This document shows positions 1-7,770 of a stretch of DNA of 64,000 nt, piece by piece. Made by a program: the position numbers and the translations under genes. The notes under the pieces are model-generated. The model saw nothing but the letters and a program-made list of their open reading frames with translations. It ran no database searches and was not told where the DNA came from. The stretch's first letter is position 1. Every line of letters begins with the position of its first letter. This stretch comes from JAGQRJ01 sp041402045 (GTDB lineage: Bacteria; Planctomycetota; J058): assembly GCA_041402045.1 (NCBI GenBank), contig JAWKSZ010000033.1, positions 13,767-77,766 of the forward strand. Reading direction: 5' to 3'.

Positions 1-436
1 CGACCTCGACCACGAGCACGCGGTCGTCGTCGGCGTGGAACGGCTCCTCCAGCCGCAGCTCGTGCCCGGCGCTCAGCCCGCCCGCGAGGATCGACTCGCG
101 CTCCCCGGCTCGAGGATCGCGAAGGCGAAGTCGTCGGCTCCGTGGGCTCGCGCTGGATCCGGATCCCCGGCACGCTGTGCCCGGAGCGCGCGGATCCGGG
201 CGCCGACCAGCTCGAAGCGCCCGTTGCCCGAGTCGGCGACCACGTCGGCGACCTGCGCCGAACTCAGCTCGAAGGGCAAGCGCTGCCGCACGTTGATCTC
301 GCGCACGGGTCGGCGACCTCGACCCAGCCCTCGGTGTGCGGGGTCAGGCCCACGGTGTCGGGCGGTGACGCAACAAGAAGGCCAGCAGCTTGCTGACCTT
401 GATCGCGTCGAACGCTCCGTCTTGGGGGACTGACAC
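1..436 (-). pseudogene. KptA/Tpt1-like RNA 2'-phosphotransferase N-terminal region, frameshifted and cut by window edge
   Basis: Reading from a GTG at 436 leftwards and allowing single-base slips in C runs, the protein contains SKLLAFLLRHRP, then TEGWVEV, then VADSGNGRFEL and RIRA followed by GHSVPG. These match in order the N-terminal winged-helix part of RNA 2'-phosphotransferase (KptA/Tpt1), which removes the splice-junction 2'-phosphate from tRNA in eukaryotes and transfers ADP-ribose in several bacteria. The usual LYHGT motif after GHSV is not visible. The next stretch instead reads roughly FAFAILEPGERESILAGGLSAG and then runs off the window. At least three frame changes occur in 430 bases, either assembly errors or decay. 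Family identity rests on motif order read by eye. Confidence 0.5.
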
Positions 437-539
437 CACGCCGCCTTACACCACGACCTTATAGCAGCTCGCCGAGACTCAGGCACGCGCGGCCTGCTCG
501 GCGGGGCTCTGTGGGGCCGGGCTGGGTTACGCTCTGCGG

Positions 540-1662
540 GTGAGCGACGCGCCCCCCGCGGATCCTGATCGTGCGACTCGGCGCTGGGCGACGTGATCCA
601 CGTGCTCCCCGCGCTGAGCGCGCTGCGCCGGCACTGGCCCGACGCCCACCTCGGCTGGGCGGTGGAGACCGCGGCCGCGTCCCTGCTCCTGGGGCACCCC
701 CAGCTCGACCGGGTGCACGTGATCGCGCGCAAGGAGTGGGCCACGCGGCTCAAGCGCGGGGCGGGGCTCTCGGTGGGCACCGAGGCGCGGCAGGCGGTGG
801 CCGAGATCCGCGCCGAGGGCTACACCCACGCGATCGACTTCCAGAGCAACTTCCGCTCGAGCCTGGTGGCCCGGCTCTCTGGCGCCAAGGTCCGGGTGGG
901 CCGCCCAAGCCCTTCGCCCAAGGAGTTCAGCCCGCTGTTCAGCACCCTGCGCCCGGACCCGATCGACCCCCAGGCGCACAAGATCCTGCGCAATATGGAG
1001 TTGCTTCGCCCGCTGGGGGTCGCGCTGGACCCGGTGCCCCAGGGCGAGCTGCCCCCGCGCGACCCGGCGGTCGCCGCCGAGCTCCGCGCGCAGCCAGGGC
1101 CCCACGTGCTCGTGCAGCCCGGCGTCAGCCGCTTCGGCGCGCTCAAGGCCTTACCCCGCCGCCCACTACGTCCAAGTCGCCCGCGGGCTCGTGGCGAGCG
1201 GCGCGCGGGTGTGGATCTCCTACGGCCCCGGCGAGCTCCCGCTGGCCGAGCACGTGGTGGCCGGGGCCCCGGGCGCGCCTGGCCCCGAGACCCGCTCGGT
1301 CCTGGACTTCGTGGCCCTGCTCGAGGCCGCGGACTTGTTCGTGGGGGTGGATTCGGGGCCGCTGCACCTGGCCGCCTGCGTGGGCACGCCGGTGCTCGGG
1401 CTCTACGGACCCAAGTCCCCCTCGATCTACGGCCCGTTCTTCGAGCCGTCCCGGGTGGTCCGCTCGGGCTACCCCTGCTCGCCCTGCACCTACCGCCGCT
1501 GCCCGCTGCGAGGTGCGCCGGAGGAGACCCCCACGGGTACTGGCGCATCTCGCCGTGCATGGACACTCTGGACCCGCAGGACGTCACTGGCCGCAGCCCT
1601 CGAGCTGCTGCCGCCGCACGATCCGTCTTCTACAATCCAAGGGGAGCCGAGGGGTCCCATGA
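540..1662 (+). CDS. Glycosyltransferase family 9 (heptosyltransferase-like), several frameshifts
   Basis: Corrected across frames, the protein starts with RILIVRL, continues into GDVIHVLPALSALRRHWP (the GT9 N-terminal fold) and later has the family signature VGVDSGPLHLAA with LGLYGPKSP just after. GT9 enzymes add heptose or related sugars to the lipopolysaccharide core using nucleotide-activated donors on the inner face of the cytoplasmic membrane. Frame changes occur near 575, 1150, 1510 and 1580. The last frame ends at a TGA at 1660-1662 that overlaps the next ATG, the overlap style used throughout the window, which supports this end. The start is the GTG at 540. About 370 residues is normal for the family. 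The acceptor is unknown. Confidence 0.72.
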
Positions 1663-3077
1663 CCGAGGAACACGAAGGCGCCGTGTTCGAGCCGCTGAAC
1701 CCGACCAGCACGCGCACGGAGTCGGCCGAGCCCAGAACCTCGACGCCGCTGGTCATGGAAGGCGACGAGCCCGAGGACTGGAGCAGACGTTCCAGGGCCC
1801 GCCGTATGCGCCGAGCTCCTGGGCGAGGTCAAGGCGCTGCGCTCGCGGAACCAGCTCTTGCGGGCCGAGCGCACCTCCATGGCCGGAGCGCAGAAATGCG
1901 CGCTCGAGGTCGTGATCGAGTCGCTGCGCGAGAAGCTCGAGAACCTGACCGACCTCGCCGCCGAGCTCGAGGCCCCGGGTGAGCTGGGCGAGGCGCTGGA
2001 GAGATCCGCCAGACCCTGGGCGACGCGCGTCGAATCGCCGAGAGCAAGAGGCGGTGCTCGAGGGCGAGCTCGAGGAGGAGCGCGCCGCGCGCCTGCGCGA
2101 GCGGCGAACCCTCGAGATCGGGTCAGCGAGCTGCAGGAGGAGTCGATCGGCTTCCGCTCGGGCGCGACTCGCTGCGCGAGCGGCTCGGCATCTCGACCAC
2201 CAGCTCAAGGAGGCCAGGCCAAGCTGCGCGAGTTCGAGCCTGCGCGACGCGCGGCCACGAGCCTCGAGGAGGCGGTCGAGGCCGAGGCCAGGCTCCAGCA
2301 CGTGGAGACCGAGCTCAAGGCCGTGCGCACCACCCTCGAGAGCCGCGACAGCAGCTCGTCGACCTGCGCACCCGGCGTCGAGCTCGAGGAGGAGCTCGTC
2401 GCCGCGCGCTCCACGACCGCGGCGATCGAGACCCGGATCGCCTCGATCGAGGCCGAGCGCGAGGGCGTGCGCGCCGGGCTGATCGCGGCCCAGGAGAAGC
2501 TCGGCTCGCAGACCGTCGACAGCGAGCAGCTGCGCGCCCTCGAGGCCGAGCTCCAGACCGCGGTCAGGAGAAGGAGGCCTCGGAGGAGGCCTACCGCCAG
2601 CTCTACGAGAACGCCGAGGCCTGGGAGGCCCGGGCCAGCGAGCTCGAGGAGGCGCTGAGCGCGACCCAGGGCCTGCTCAACGACCGCGAGCAGGAGCTCC
2701 AGGATCGCCTCGAGCAGCTCAAGGACTCCCAGGAGGAGGCCCTCGAGTCGCGCTCGAGGCGGAGCAGCGCGCGCGGCCAGGAGGCCCAGGCGCGGGAGCT
2801 GCTCGGACGGAACAAGACCGGGCGGCTCAAGCGCGACGCCGAGGAGGCCGACGACCTGCGGCAGAAGCTCAAGCGCCGCGACCAGCAGCTCGAGGAGGTC
2901 AACGACACGATCCGCGAGCTGCGCCCGCTCCTCGACGACCTCGACAAGGAGAACCGCCGCCTGGCCCGGCTCCTCGGCGACGCCCGCTCCCGCGGCCGCG
3001 TCGACGTGGAGGAACTGCTCAAGCGCGAGAAGCTCCTGCGCAAGCTCGACAAGCTCGCGAGTCAGCGCAAGGACTGA
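1659..3077 (+). CDS. Glu/Arg-rich coiled-coil protein, frameshifted
   Basis: The ATG at 1659 overlaps the stop of the glycosyltransferase gene. After a polar N-terminus the product is almost entirely predicted coiled coil: repeated ELEE, LREKLEN, ELQEE, AELQ and LDDLDKENRR-type heptads with very high Glu, Arg, Leu and Ala, ending KLRKLDKLASQRKD at 3077. Several frame changes between 1780 and 2760 break the reading frame, and the same heptad style resumes in another frame each time, so the intact gene would encode about 470 residues. I do not recognise a family. It lies 8 bases upstream of an ATPase gene, so the two may be co-transcribed. Confidence 0.5.
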
Positions 3078-3085
3078 GGCCAGCG

Positions 3086-4032
3086 GTGATCAGCAAGGTC
3101 CACGTTCAGAACTACCGCTGCCTGAAGTCGGTCGACGTGGACCTGGCGCCGCTTGACGGTGTTGATCGGTGAGAACGACACCGGCAAGTCGAACTTCCTC
3201 GGCGCGCTCAAGAACTTGCAGGTCAACGACTGGGACAACCCGGAGAATCGACGTCTGGGTGACAGGCGAGGCAGTATTCGAGGCTGGAATGAGCGTGGAG
3301 ACGAGTCGGGCGAGGAGTCGGCATGGGAAGGGCGCTACGCTTGGCTGGAAGCTAGACGCGATCCGCCGGTCTCATTGCCAGCGAGTGGGCCGGCCATGAC
3401 CGCCGGGGAACCGATTCCATGCGGCTTGGCAATGACGGCGCCAGTGTCCCCGCGCTCCTCGACCACTTCCTACGGACCGACAGGGAGCGCTTCGACTATC
3501 TGCGAGAGGCCAAGCAACGCATTCGAGGGCTGAGCGACCTCAAGATCCGCCTGGCTGACCAAAACCGCCATGTCGCGCTCGACCTCAAGCTTGAATCGGG
3601 TTACGAATTCTCGGCGGACCAGGCTTCCGCAGGCGTCAAGAACCTCCTCTCTCATCGCCTTGGCTCACCACCCGTCTCCGCCAGACCTCCTCCTCCTCGA
3701 GGAGCCAGAGAACGGCCTTCATCCCAGACGTTTGTCGGCCGTGATCCGCCTGCTTCGCGCGCTCTCCAAGGTGAGTTCGCCTACGGCGGGACTCGCCCCT
3801 GCCAGGTCGTGCTCTCGACACATTCCCCCTACCTCTTGGACGAGATTGACCCTGAGACCGAGCAGGTTCTCGTGTTTAGCCGTGAGAACGACGGCAGCCG
3901 CTGCGCCAAAGCAATCGACAAGAGGGCCTGAAGGTGTTCCTCGACGAGTTCAAGCTGGGCGAAGTGTGGTTTAACGAGCAGGAAGCCGGGCTCACGAAGC
4001 GAGCAAGGGCGCGCTGCAGCTCGCGATCCTAG
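3086..4032 (+). CDS. AAA_21/RecF-like ATPase, frameshifted
   Basis: From a GTG at 3086 the protein reads ISKVHVQNYRCLKSVDV, then Walker A GENDTGKSNFL. A middle region DRERFDYLREAKQRIRG follows, then Walker B LLLLEEPENGLHP and the D/H-loop motif STHSPYLLDEI. This is the order in the SMC/RecF-like AAA_21 ATPases found in OLD-type nucleases and many two-gene defence modules. No TOPRIM nuclease domain is present, so partner function must come from elsewhere. Frame changes near 3155, 3250, 3410, 3650 and 3770 break it. The C-terminus (LGEVWFNEQEAGLT) is followed at once by a possible partner gene remnant and by a tandem repeat array. Base composition is less GC-rich than downstream genes, consistent with accessory DNA. 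Confidence 0.65.
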
Positions 4033-4136
4033 GCGACGGCAGCCGCGACGAGGCCATGCTGCCTGGGCTGCAGACGTTCGCGAACGGGTGTACGACTGGG
4101 TCGACCCACTCTGCAGACGTTCGCGAACGGGTGTAG
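3999..4136 (+). pseudogene. Possible remnant of an ATPase-partner gene, truncated by repeat array
   Basis: Overlapping the end of the ATPase gene is a frame reading SKGALQLAILGDGSRDEAML, then PGL, after which it enters the 43-bp repeat array and stops at 4134-4136. The first codon position holds GCGAGC. A single T at its second base would recreate the GTGA stop/start overlap used elsewhere here. The opening resembles the start of small proteins encoded next to AAA_21 ATPases (DUF4276-like, with a LAI-x-GDG-x-x-E pattern), but this is by eye and uncertain. If right, the array has replaced the rest of the gene. Confidence 0.25.
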
Positions 4137-4370
4137 AACTGGGTCGACCCACTCTACAGGCGTTCGCGAACGGGTGTACGACCAGGTCGACCCCACTCTG
4201 CAGGCGTTCGCGAACGGGTGTGCGACCAGGTCGACCCACTCTGCAGGCGTTCGCGAACGGGTGTCCGACCAGGTCGACCCACTCTGCAGGCGTTCGCGAA
4301 CGGGTGTACGACTGGGTCGACCCACTCCTGCAGGCGTTCGCGAACGGGTGTACGACCGGGTCGACCGGGA
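4068..4370. repeat. 43-bp tandem repeat array, seven copies
   Basis: Units begin at 4068, 4111, 4154, 4198, 4241, 4284 and 4328 (spacing 43, 43, 44, 43, 43 and 44 bases). Each carries CTGCAG (CTACAG in the third), the perfect 12-base palindrome CGTTCGCGAACG, and GGGTCGACCC or a close variant. Variation between copies is limited to a few bases (GTGTACGACTGG, GTGTGCGACCAGG and similar). There are no unique spacers, so this is a minisatellite-like array and not CRISPR. It sits at the 3' end of the ATPase region. Confidence 0.9.
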
Positions 4371-4781
4371 GTGTCCGGTTTTCTGTGTATGGCCCAGCGG
4401 CTGGGTTGCACGGGGAATCGCACGCCAAACAGAGGTAGGGGCGGGGTTTATCCCCGCCCGCGAAAGGCCGGGCGGGCTCGAGGTCGTACGGCAGCTCGGC
4501 TGCACCCGAACTTAGGGGGTCGAGGTCGGGTAGATGCCTTTGACCGCAAAGGACGCAAAGGACGCAAAGGGACGCAAAGGTCTGCTACGCCAGGAGTTTC
4601 GCGCGACTCAGCTCCGCCAGGTCCGGATCTGGGCGGAGCTACACTCGAACCTCCCGTGCTGGGTCCGCTGACTTCTTCGCAACGATCGGGATAGCAAGCC
4701 TTTGCGTGCCTTTGCGTCCTTTGCGTCCTTTGCGGTTAAGAGCATCTGCCCGCCTCGGATCGCCGCGTACCCGGTGCGCAC
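4371..4781. other. Non-coding region with dispersed repeats
   Basis: No gene is supported here. At about 4434-4458 lies TAGGGGCGGGGTTTATCCCC followed by GCCC, a short dispersed repeat seen again inverted twice at 14.95-15.12 kb. The right half is filled by the inverted-repeat element at 4529-4750. Confidence 0.7.
4529..4750. mobile_element. MITE-like element with 52-bp inverted arms
   Basis: Arms 4529-4580 and 4699-4750 are near-perfect inverted copies. The inner 37 bases (four GCAAAGG units) differ at one position, and the outer part (GGTAGATGC against GGCAGATGC) at a few. The 118-base centre has its own hairpin (AGCTCCGCC pairing with GGCGGAGCT) and no coding capacity. A related head, GGCAGATGTCTTTGAACCGC, occurs at 21166. 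Symmetric arms, no gene and a dispersed relative fit a non-autonomous mobile element. No target-site duplication was identified and no transposase is in the window. Confidence 0.55.
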
Positions 4782-5522
4782 CTACCGCGCGCCCGGGCCG
4801 TACCCGCGGCGGAGGGGCAGGCCGACCGCCTCCCACACCACGCTCCAGGAGAGCTTGCTCTCGCCGACCCGGCGGTCGCGGAACACGATCGGGAGTTCGC
4901 GCACGCGGAGCCCGGCCCGGGCCGCGCGCAGGGCGACCTCGACCTGGAACGCGTAGCCGTCGCTGTGGGTCCCGCCCACGTCGATCGCCTCGAGGGTCCG
5001 GGTCCAGGCCACGCGGTAGCCGCTGGTCGGGTCGTGGAGCCCGCCGCCGAGGAACCAGCGCACGTAGCTCGCCGCGCCGCGGCTCAGGGCGCGACGCCCG
5101 AGGCCCCAGTCGGGGCAGCCGCCGCCGGGGACGTAGCGCGAGCCGAGCACGAGGTCCGCGTCCCGCGCCGCGGCGAACAGCGCCGGGAGGTAGAGCGGGT
5201 CGTGGCTCCCGTCGGCGTCGAGCTGGGCCACGAGGTCGTAGCCCCGCGCGAGGGCCCAGGCGAAACCCTCGCGGTAAGCGTGGCCCAGCCCGCGGGGGCC
5301 GGCGCGCTCGAGCACGTGCAGCTCGGGGTGCGCCCGGGCCCAGGTCCGGGCCAACTCCGCGGTCCCGTCGGCGCTCCGGTCGTCGATCACCAGCACGTCG
5401 AGCGCGCAGGGCAGGCGCGTGGCCTCCTTCACGAGCGACGCCAGGAGCCCGGGCAGGCTCTCGACCTCGTTCAGCGTGGGGACGCAGGCCAGCGCGCGCC
5501 GACCGAGGAGCGGGTCCGTCAC
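4782..5522 (-). CDS. Dolichol-phosphate mannosyltransferase-like GT2 (polyprenol monophosphomannose synthase)
   Basis: This 246-residue soluble GT2 enzyme would transfer mannose (or glucose) from a nucleotide sugar to a polyprenyl phosphate at the membrane. Visible motifs are PTLNE (15-19), DDRSADGT (47-54), the metal-binding DADGSHDP (102-109) and GSRYVPGG (127-134), all typical of DPM1-like enzymes. There is no C-terminal membrane extension. The GTG at 5522 overlaps the TGA of the upstream GT2 gene by four bases (GTGA), which fixes the start and shows translational coupling. It ends the minus-strand run MFS, GT2, GT2. Confidence 0.88.
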   Translation of the reverse strand: MTDPLLGRRALACVPTLNEVESLPGLLASLVKEATRLPCALDVLVIDDRSADGTAELARTWARAHPELHVLERAGPRGLGHAYREGFAWALARGYDLVAQLDADGSHDPLYLPALFAAARDADLVLGSRYVPGGGCPDWGLGRRALSRGAASYVRWFLGGGLHDPTSGYRVAWTRTLEAIDVGGTHSDGYAFQVEVALRAARAGLRVRELPIVFRDRRVGESKLSWSVVWEAVGLPLRRGYGPGAR

Positions 5523-6229
5523 CGGTAGAACCGCGCCAGCCGCGCGGGCGCGACCCCCAGGCGGAACGCGAGGCGGATCGCCCACATGCGCGCGACGGTG
5601 GCCGCGACCCCGCCCCGCTCCCAGCGCCGCGCGCTGGTGAGCACGGGCTCGGGCAGGAGCGCGGGGGCGCCCCCCGCCTCGCGCAGGCGGTCGACGAGCA
5701 GCAGGTCCTCGCACAGGGGCACCGGCGAGAAGCCGCCCAGCGCCTCGAACAGCGCGCGGCGCACGAACAGGCCTTGGTCCCCCGACGGCGTGGCGAAGGC
5801 GCGCGAGCGCAGGTTGATCCCGCCCTCGATCAGGCGGAACGCGCGGCCGGGGGCGGCGAGGACCACCGGCGAGTGCCCCCACTGCGCGGCGGGGCCCAGC
5901 GCCAGGATCCGGCGCAGGGCGTGGGGCGAGGGGCGGGTGTCCGCGTGCAGGAACAGCAGCCACTCGCCGCGCGCCGCGCGAGCCCCGGCGTTCTGCTGCG
6001 ACGCGCGCCCCCGGGGCGCCTCGAGCACGCGCACCCCCGGGCGCCGCGCCAGCTCGGCGGTCCCGTCGGCGCTCTCGCCGTCCACGAGCAGCAGCTCGCA
6101 GGCAGGGGTCCAGGCCGCGTCCAGGGCCGCGAACAACCCCGGCAGCTCGCGGGCCTCGTTCCAGGCGGGGACGATCACGCTCAGCCGCGGCGCGGCCAGG
6201 GCGACGGGGGGCGCGAGGGCCTCGATCAC
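5519..6229 (-). CDS. TIGR04283-type family 2 glycosyltransferase
   Basis: This is a 236-residue GT2 enzyme with PAWNE near residue 21, LLVDGESADGT near 44, RASQQNAGA, the HADTRP metal/nucleotide motif, and SGDQGLFVRR followed by CEDLLLVDRLREAG. That arrangement (short length, HADT in place of DxD, GDQG) is characteristic of the TIGR04283 group of glycosyltransferases, whose substrate is generally unknown. The GTG at 6229 overlaps the stop of the MFS gene, and the stop overlaps the next GT2 gene, so the three genes form a tight operon, probably for lipid-linked glycan or glycolipid assembly. Confidence 0.85.
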   Translation of the reverse strand: MIEALAPPVALAAPRLSVIVPAWNEARELPGLFAALDAAWTPACELLLVDGESADGTAELARRPGVRVLEAPRGRASQQNAGARAARGEWLLFLHADTRPSPHALRRILALGPAAQWGHSPVVLAAPGRAFRLIEGGINLRSRAFATPSGDQGLFVRRALFEALGGFSPVPLCEDLLLVDRLREAGGAPALLPEPVLTSARRWERGGVAATVARMWAIRLAFRLGVAPARLARFYR

Positions 6230-7599
6230 AGCGTCTCGGCGGCCGGCATGTCGCGGGGACGCAGGAGGAAGTAGACGACCACGCCCAGCACGAGCATGCC
6301 GCCGGCGCTGATCGCCATGCCGCGCACCGCCGTGTTCCCCCACTCCCCGCGAGCGGCGTCGGCCAGGATCCCGCCCACGAGGATCGCGACGCCGTTCAGG
6401 CCCTTGATCACGAAGTTGAACACGCCGAAGTAAATGCTCACCGAGCCCGCGTGCTCCCCGGTGGTCGCGCAGGAGCTGATCGCCTCGCCCTCGAGCCCGA
6501 GGAGCACGGCAGCCATGGGGCCGCCGCAGCCGAAGCAGATCATGGCCGTGGTCCAGGCCGACCCGAGCAGCGGCAGCCCCAGCCCGGCAGCGCCGACGTA
6601 GACGACTCCCAGCAGCAAGGACGCGAGCACGACGGACCTCTCCCAGCCCAGCCGCCGCGAGAGCCAGGGCACCCCCACGAACGCCACGAACGCGGTCCCA
6701 ATGAAGGGCGCCATGAGCAGCCCCACGTCGTCCACGTCTCCGTGCAGGAGGCGCTCCGCAATGAACGGCGCCCCCGCGGTAATGAACGTGAAGGACATTT
6801 GCGACCCGGCGAACAGGCAGAGCACGGCCACGAAGCGCCGGTTCCTCAGGGACTGCCGGATCATGCTCCACAGCGACGGCGGGTCGGGGTCCGGCGGCGG
6901 CGGCGGCGGGAGGGTCGCGGGCGCGGCGAAGTAGGGCAGGACCATGCACAGCGCACAGGGGATCGCGAACGCGACGGACGCCAGGGTGTAGCCCAGCGGC
7001 TTGATCACGTAGCCGCTGCCGACGTTCACGACAGCGACCGCGAGGAAGGTCCCCAGCCCGAGCAGGTTCGAGAGCAGGGTGCGCTCGCGGACGTCGCCGC
7101 CGGAGTAGTCCTCGATCAGGGTCCAGTAGGGGATCGCGTAGAACGTGTAGCCCACGAAGAACACGAACATGCCCGCGATCAGGAGGCCCCAGCGCAGGGC
7201 CGGCGACATGCCGTGGGCGGGGAGGAAGGTCAGCGCCAGGCCGACGGCGGGGATCCAGAACGCCCCCCACAGGAGCGTGCGCCGCTCGCGCCCCTTGCGC
7301 ACCCAGGCCTCGCTCAGCCCGCCGGCCAGGGGGTCGGTCACGCCGTCGAAGATCCGGAACAGGAACACCGTGGTCCCGACGAGCGCCGCCGAGAACAGGA
7401 AGCTGTGCCCGAGGGAGTCGGGCAGGCTGCTCGCGCTGCTCGACTGGGCGAGCTGATCGCCCGCGCGCACGAACCACGAGTAGAAGAACCGGTCGGGCTC
7501 CTCCTCCGGATACTTCACGATCCAGGAGAAGAAGAACCGGGCCAGGCCCATGATCCCGAGCTGCCCGCAGAGGAACAGCACCCGCCGCCAGAGGTTCAC
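6226..7599 (-). CDS. MFS transporter, GPH (MelB-like) sugar/cation symporter family
   Basis: This 457-residue protein has about twelve hydrophobic segments. Features of the glycoside-pentoside-hexuronide symporters are visible: FRIFDGVTDPLAGGLSEAW after the second helix, YAIPYWTLIEDYSG, and a central proline-rich cytoplasmic loop (PPPPPPDPDPP) before the second half. It probably moves a sugar, lipid head group or related solute with a cation across the inner membrane. It is the first gene of an operon with two glycosyltransferases, so it could import or flip their substrate. The ATG at 7599 follows a stretch without other coding potential. Confidence 0.82.
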   Translation of the reverse strand: MNLWRRVLFLCGQLGIMGLARFFFSWIVKYPEEEPDRFFYSWFVRAGDQLAQSSSASSLPDSLGHSFLFSAALVGTTVFLFRIFDGVTDPLAGGLSEAWVRKGRERRTLLWGAFWIPAVGLALTFLPAHGMSPALRWGLLIAGMFVFFVGYTFYAIPYWTLIEDYSGGDVRERTLLSNLLGLGTFLAVAVVNVGSGYVIKPLGYTLASVAFAIPCALCMVLPYFAAPATLPPPPPPDPDPPSLWSMIRQSLRNRRFVAVLCLFAGSQMSFTFITAGAPFIAERLLHGDVDDVGLLMAPFIGTAFVAFVGVPWLSRRLGWERSVVLASLLLGVVYVGAAGLGLPLLGSAWTTAMICFGCGGPMAAVLLGLEGEAISSCATTGEHAGSVSIYFGVFNFVIKGLNGVAILVGGILADAARGEWGNTAVRGMAISAGGMLVLGVVVYFLLRPRDMPAAETL

Positions 7600-7681
7600 G
7601 CCGAGCTCCTCCGCGACGTCGCGCGCTCCCAGGTGCTCACGGGGACGCGTCGCTCGCCCCTGGGCGGAGCGTCTTCCCTAC

Positions 7682-7770
7682 GTGCAAGGGCGCGATCCCG
7701 AGTGCTCGGCTCACCGAGCAGCGGTCTCGCGCTCCCCCCATACCCAGCACTCGGGATCACGCCCTTGCAC
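7682..7770. repeat. 25-bp inverted repeat with 39-base loop
   Basis: GTGCAAGGGCG-C-GATCCCGAGT at 7682 onward and its inverted copy ending at 7770 pair over 25 bases with one mismatch. A small inner hairpin (GCTCGG/CCGAGC, 7704-7719) straddles the end of the first arm. The right arm abuts the purH stop codon. It may act as a transcription terminator without a U tract, an mRNA 3'-end stabiliser, or be a small palindromic element. Confidence 0.7.

Noticed and set aside
3086..4032. RecF or SMC housekeeping protein
   Set aside because: Length, the middle region and context without dnaA/gyrB fit stand-alone AAA_21 ATPases better.
4068..4370. CRISPR array
   Set aside because: Units are contiguous copies of the same 43-44 bases with only point differences and no unique spacers; no cas gene is nearby.
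4029..4505. Minus- and plus-strand reading frames through the 43-bp array as protein genes
   Set aside because: The frames exist only because the repeat lacks stops. The predicted peptides are simple translations of the repeat without start signals or conserved features.
1..4781. Prophage or insertion sequence region
   Set aside because: No integrase, transposase, portal, terminase or terminal duplications were found despite repeats and broken genes.
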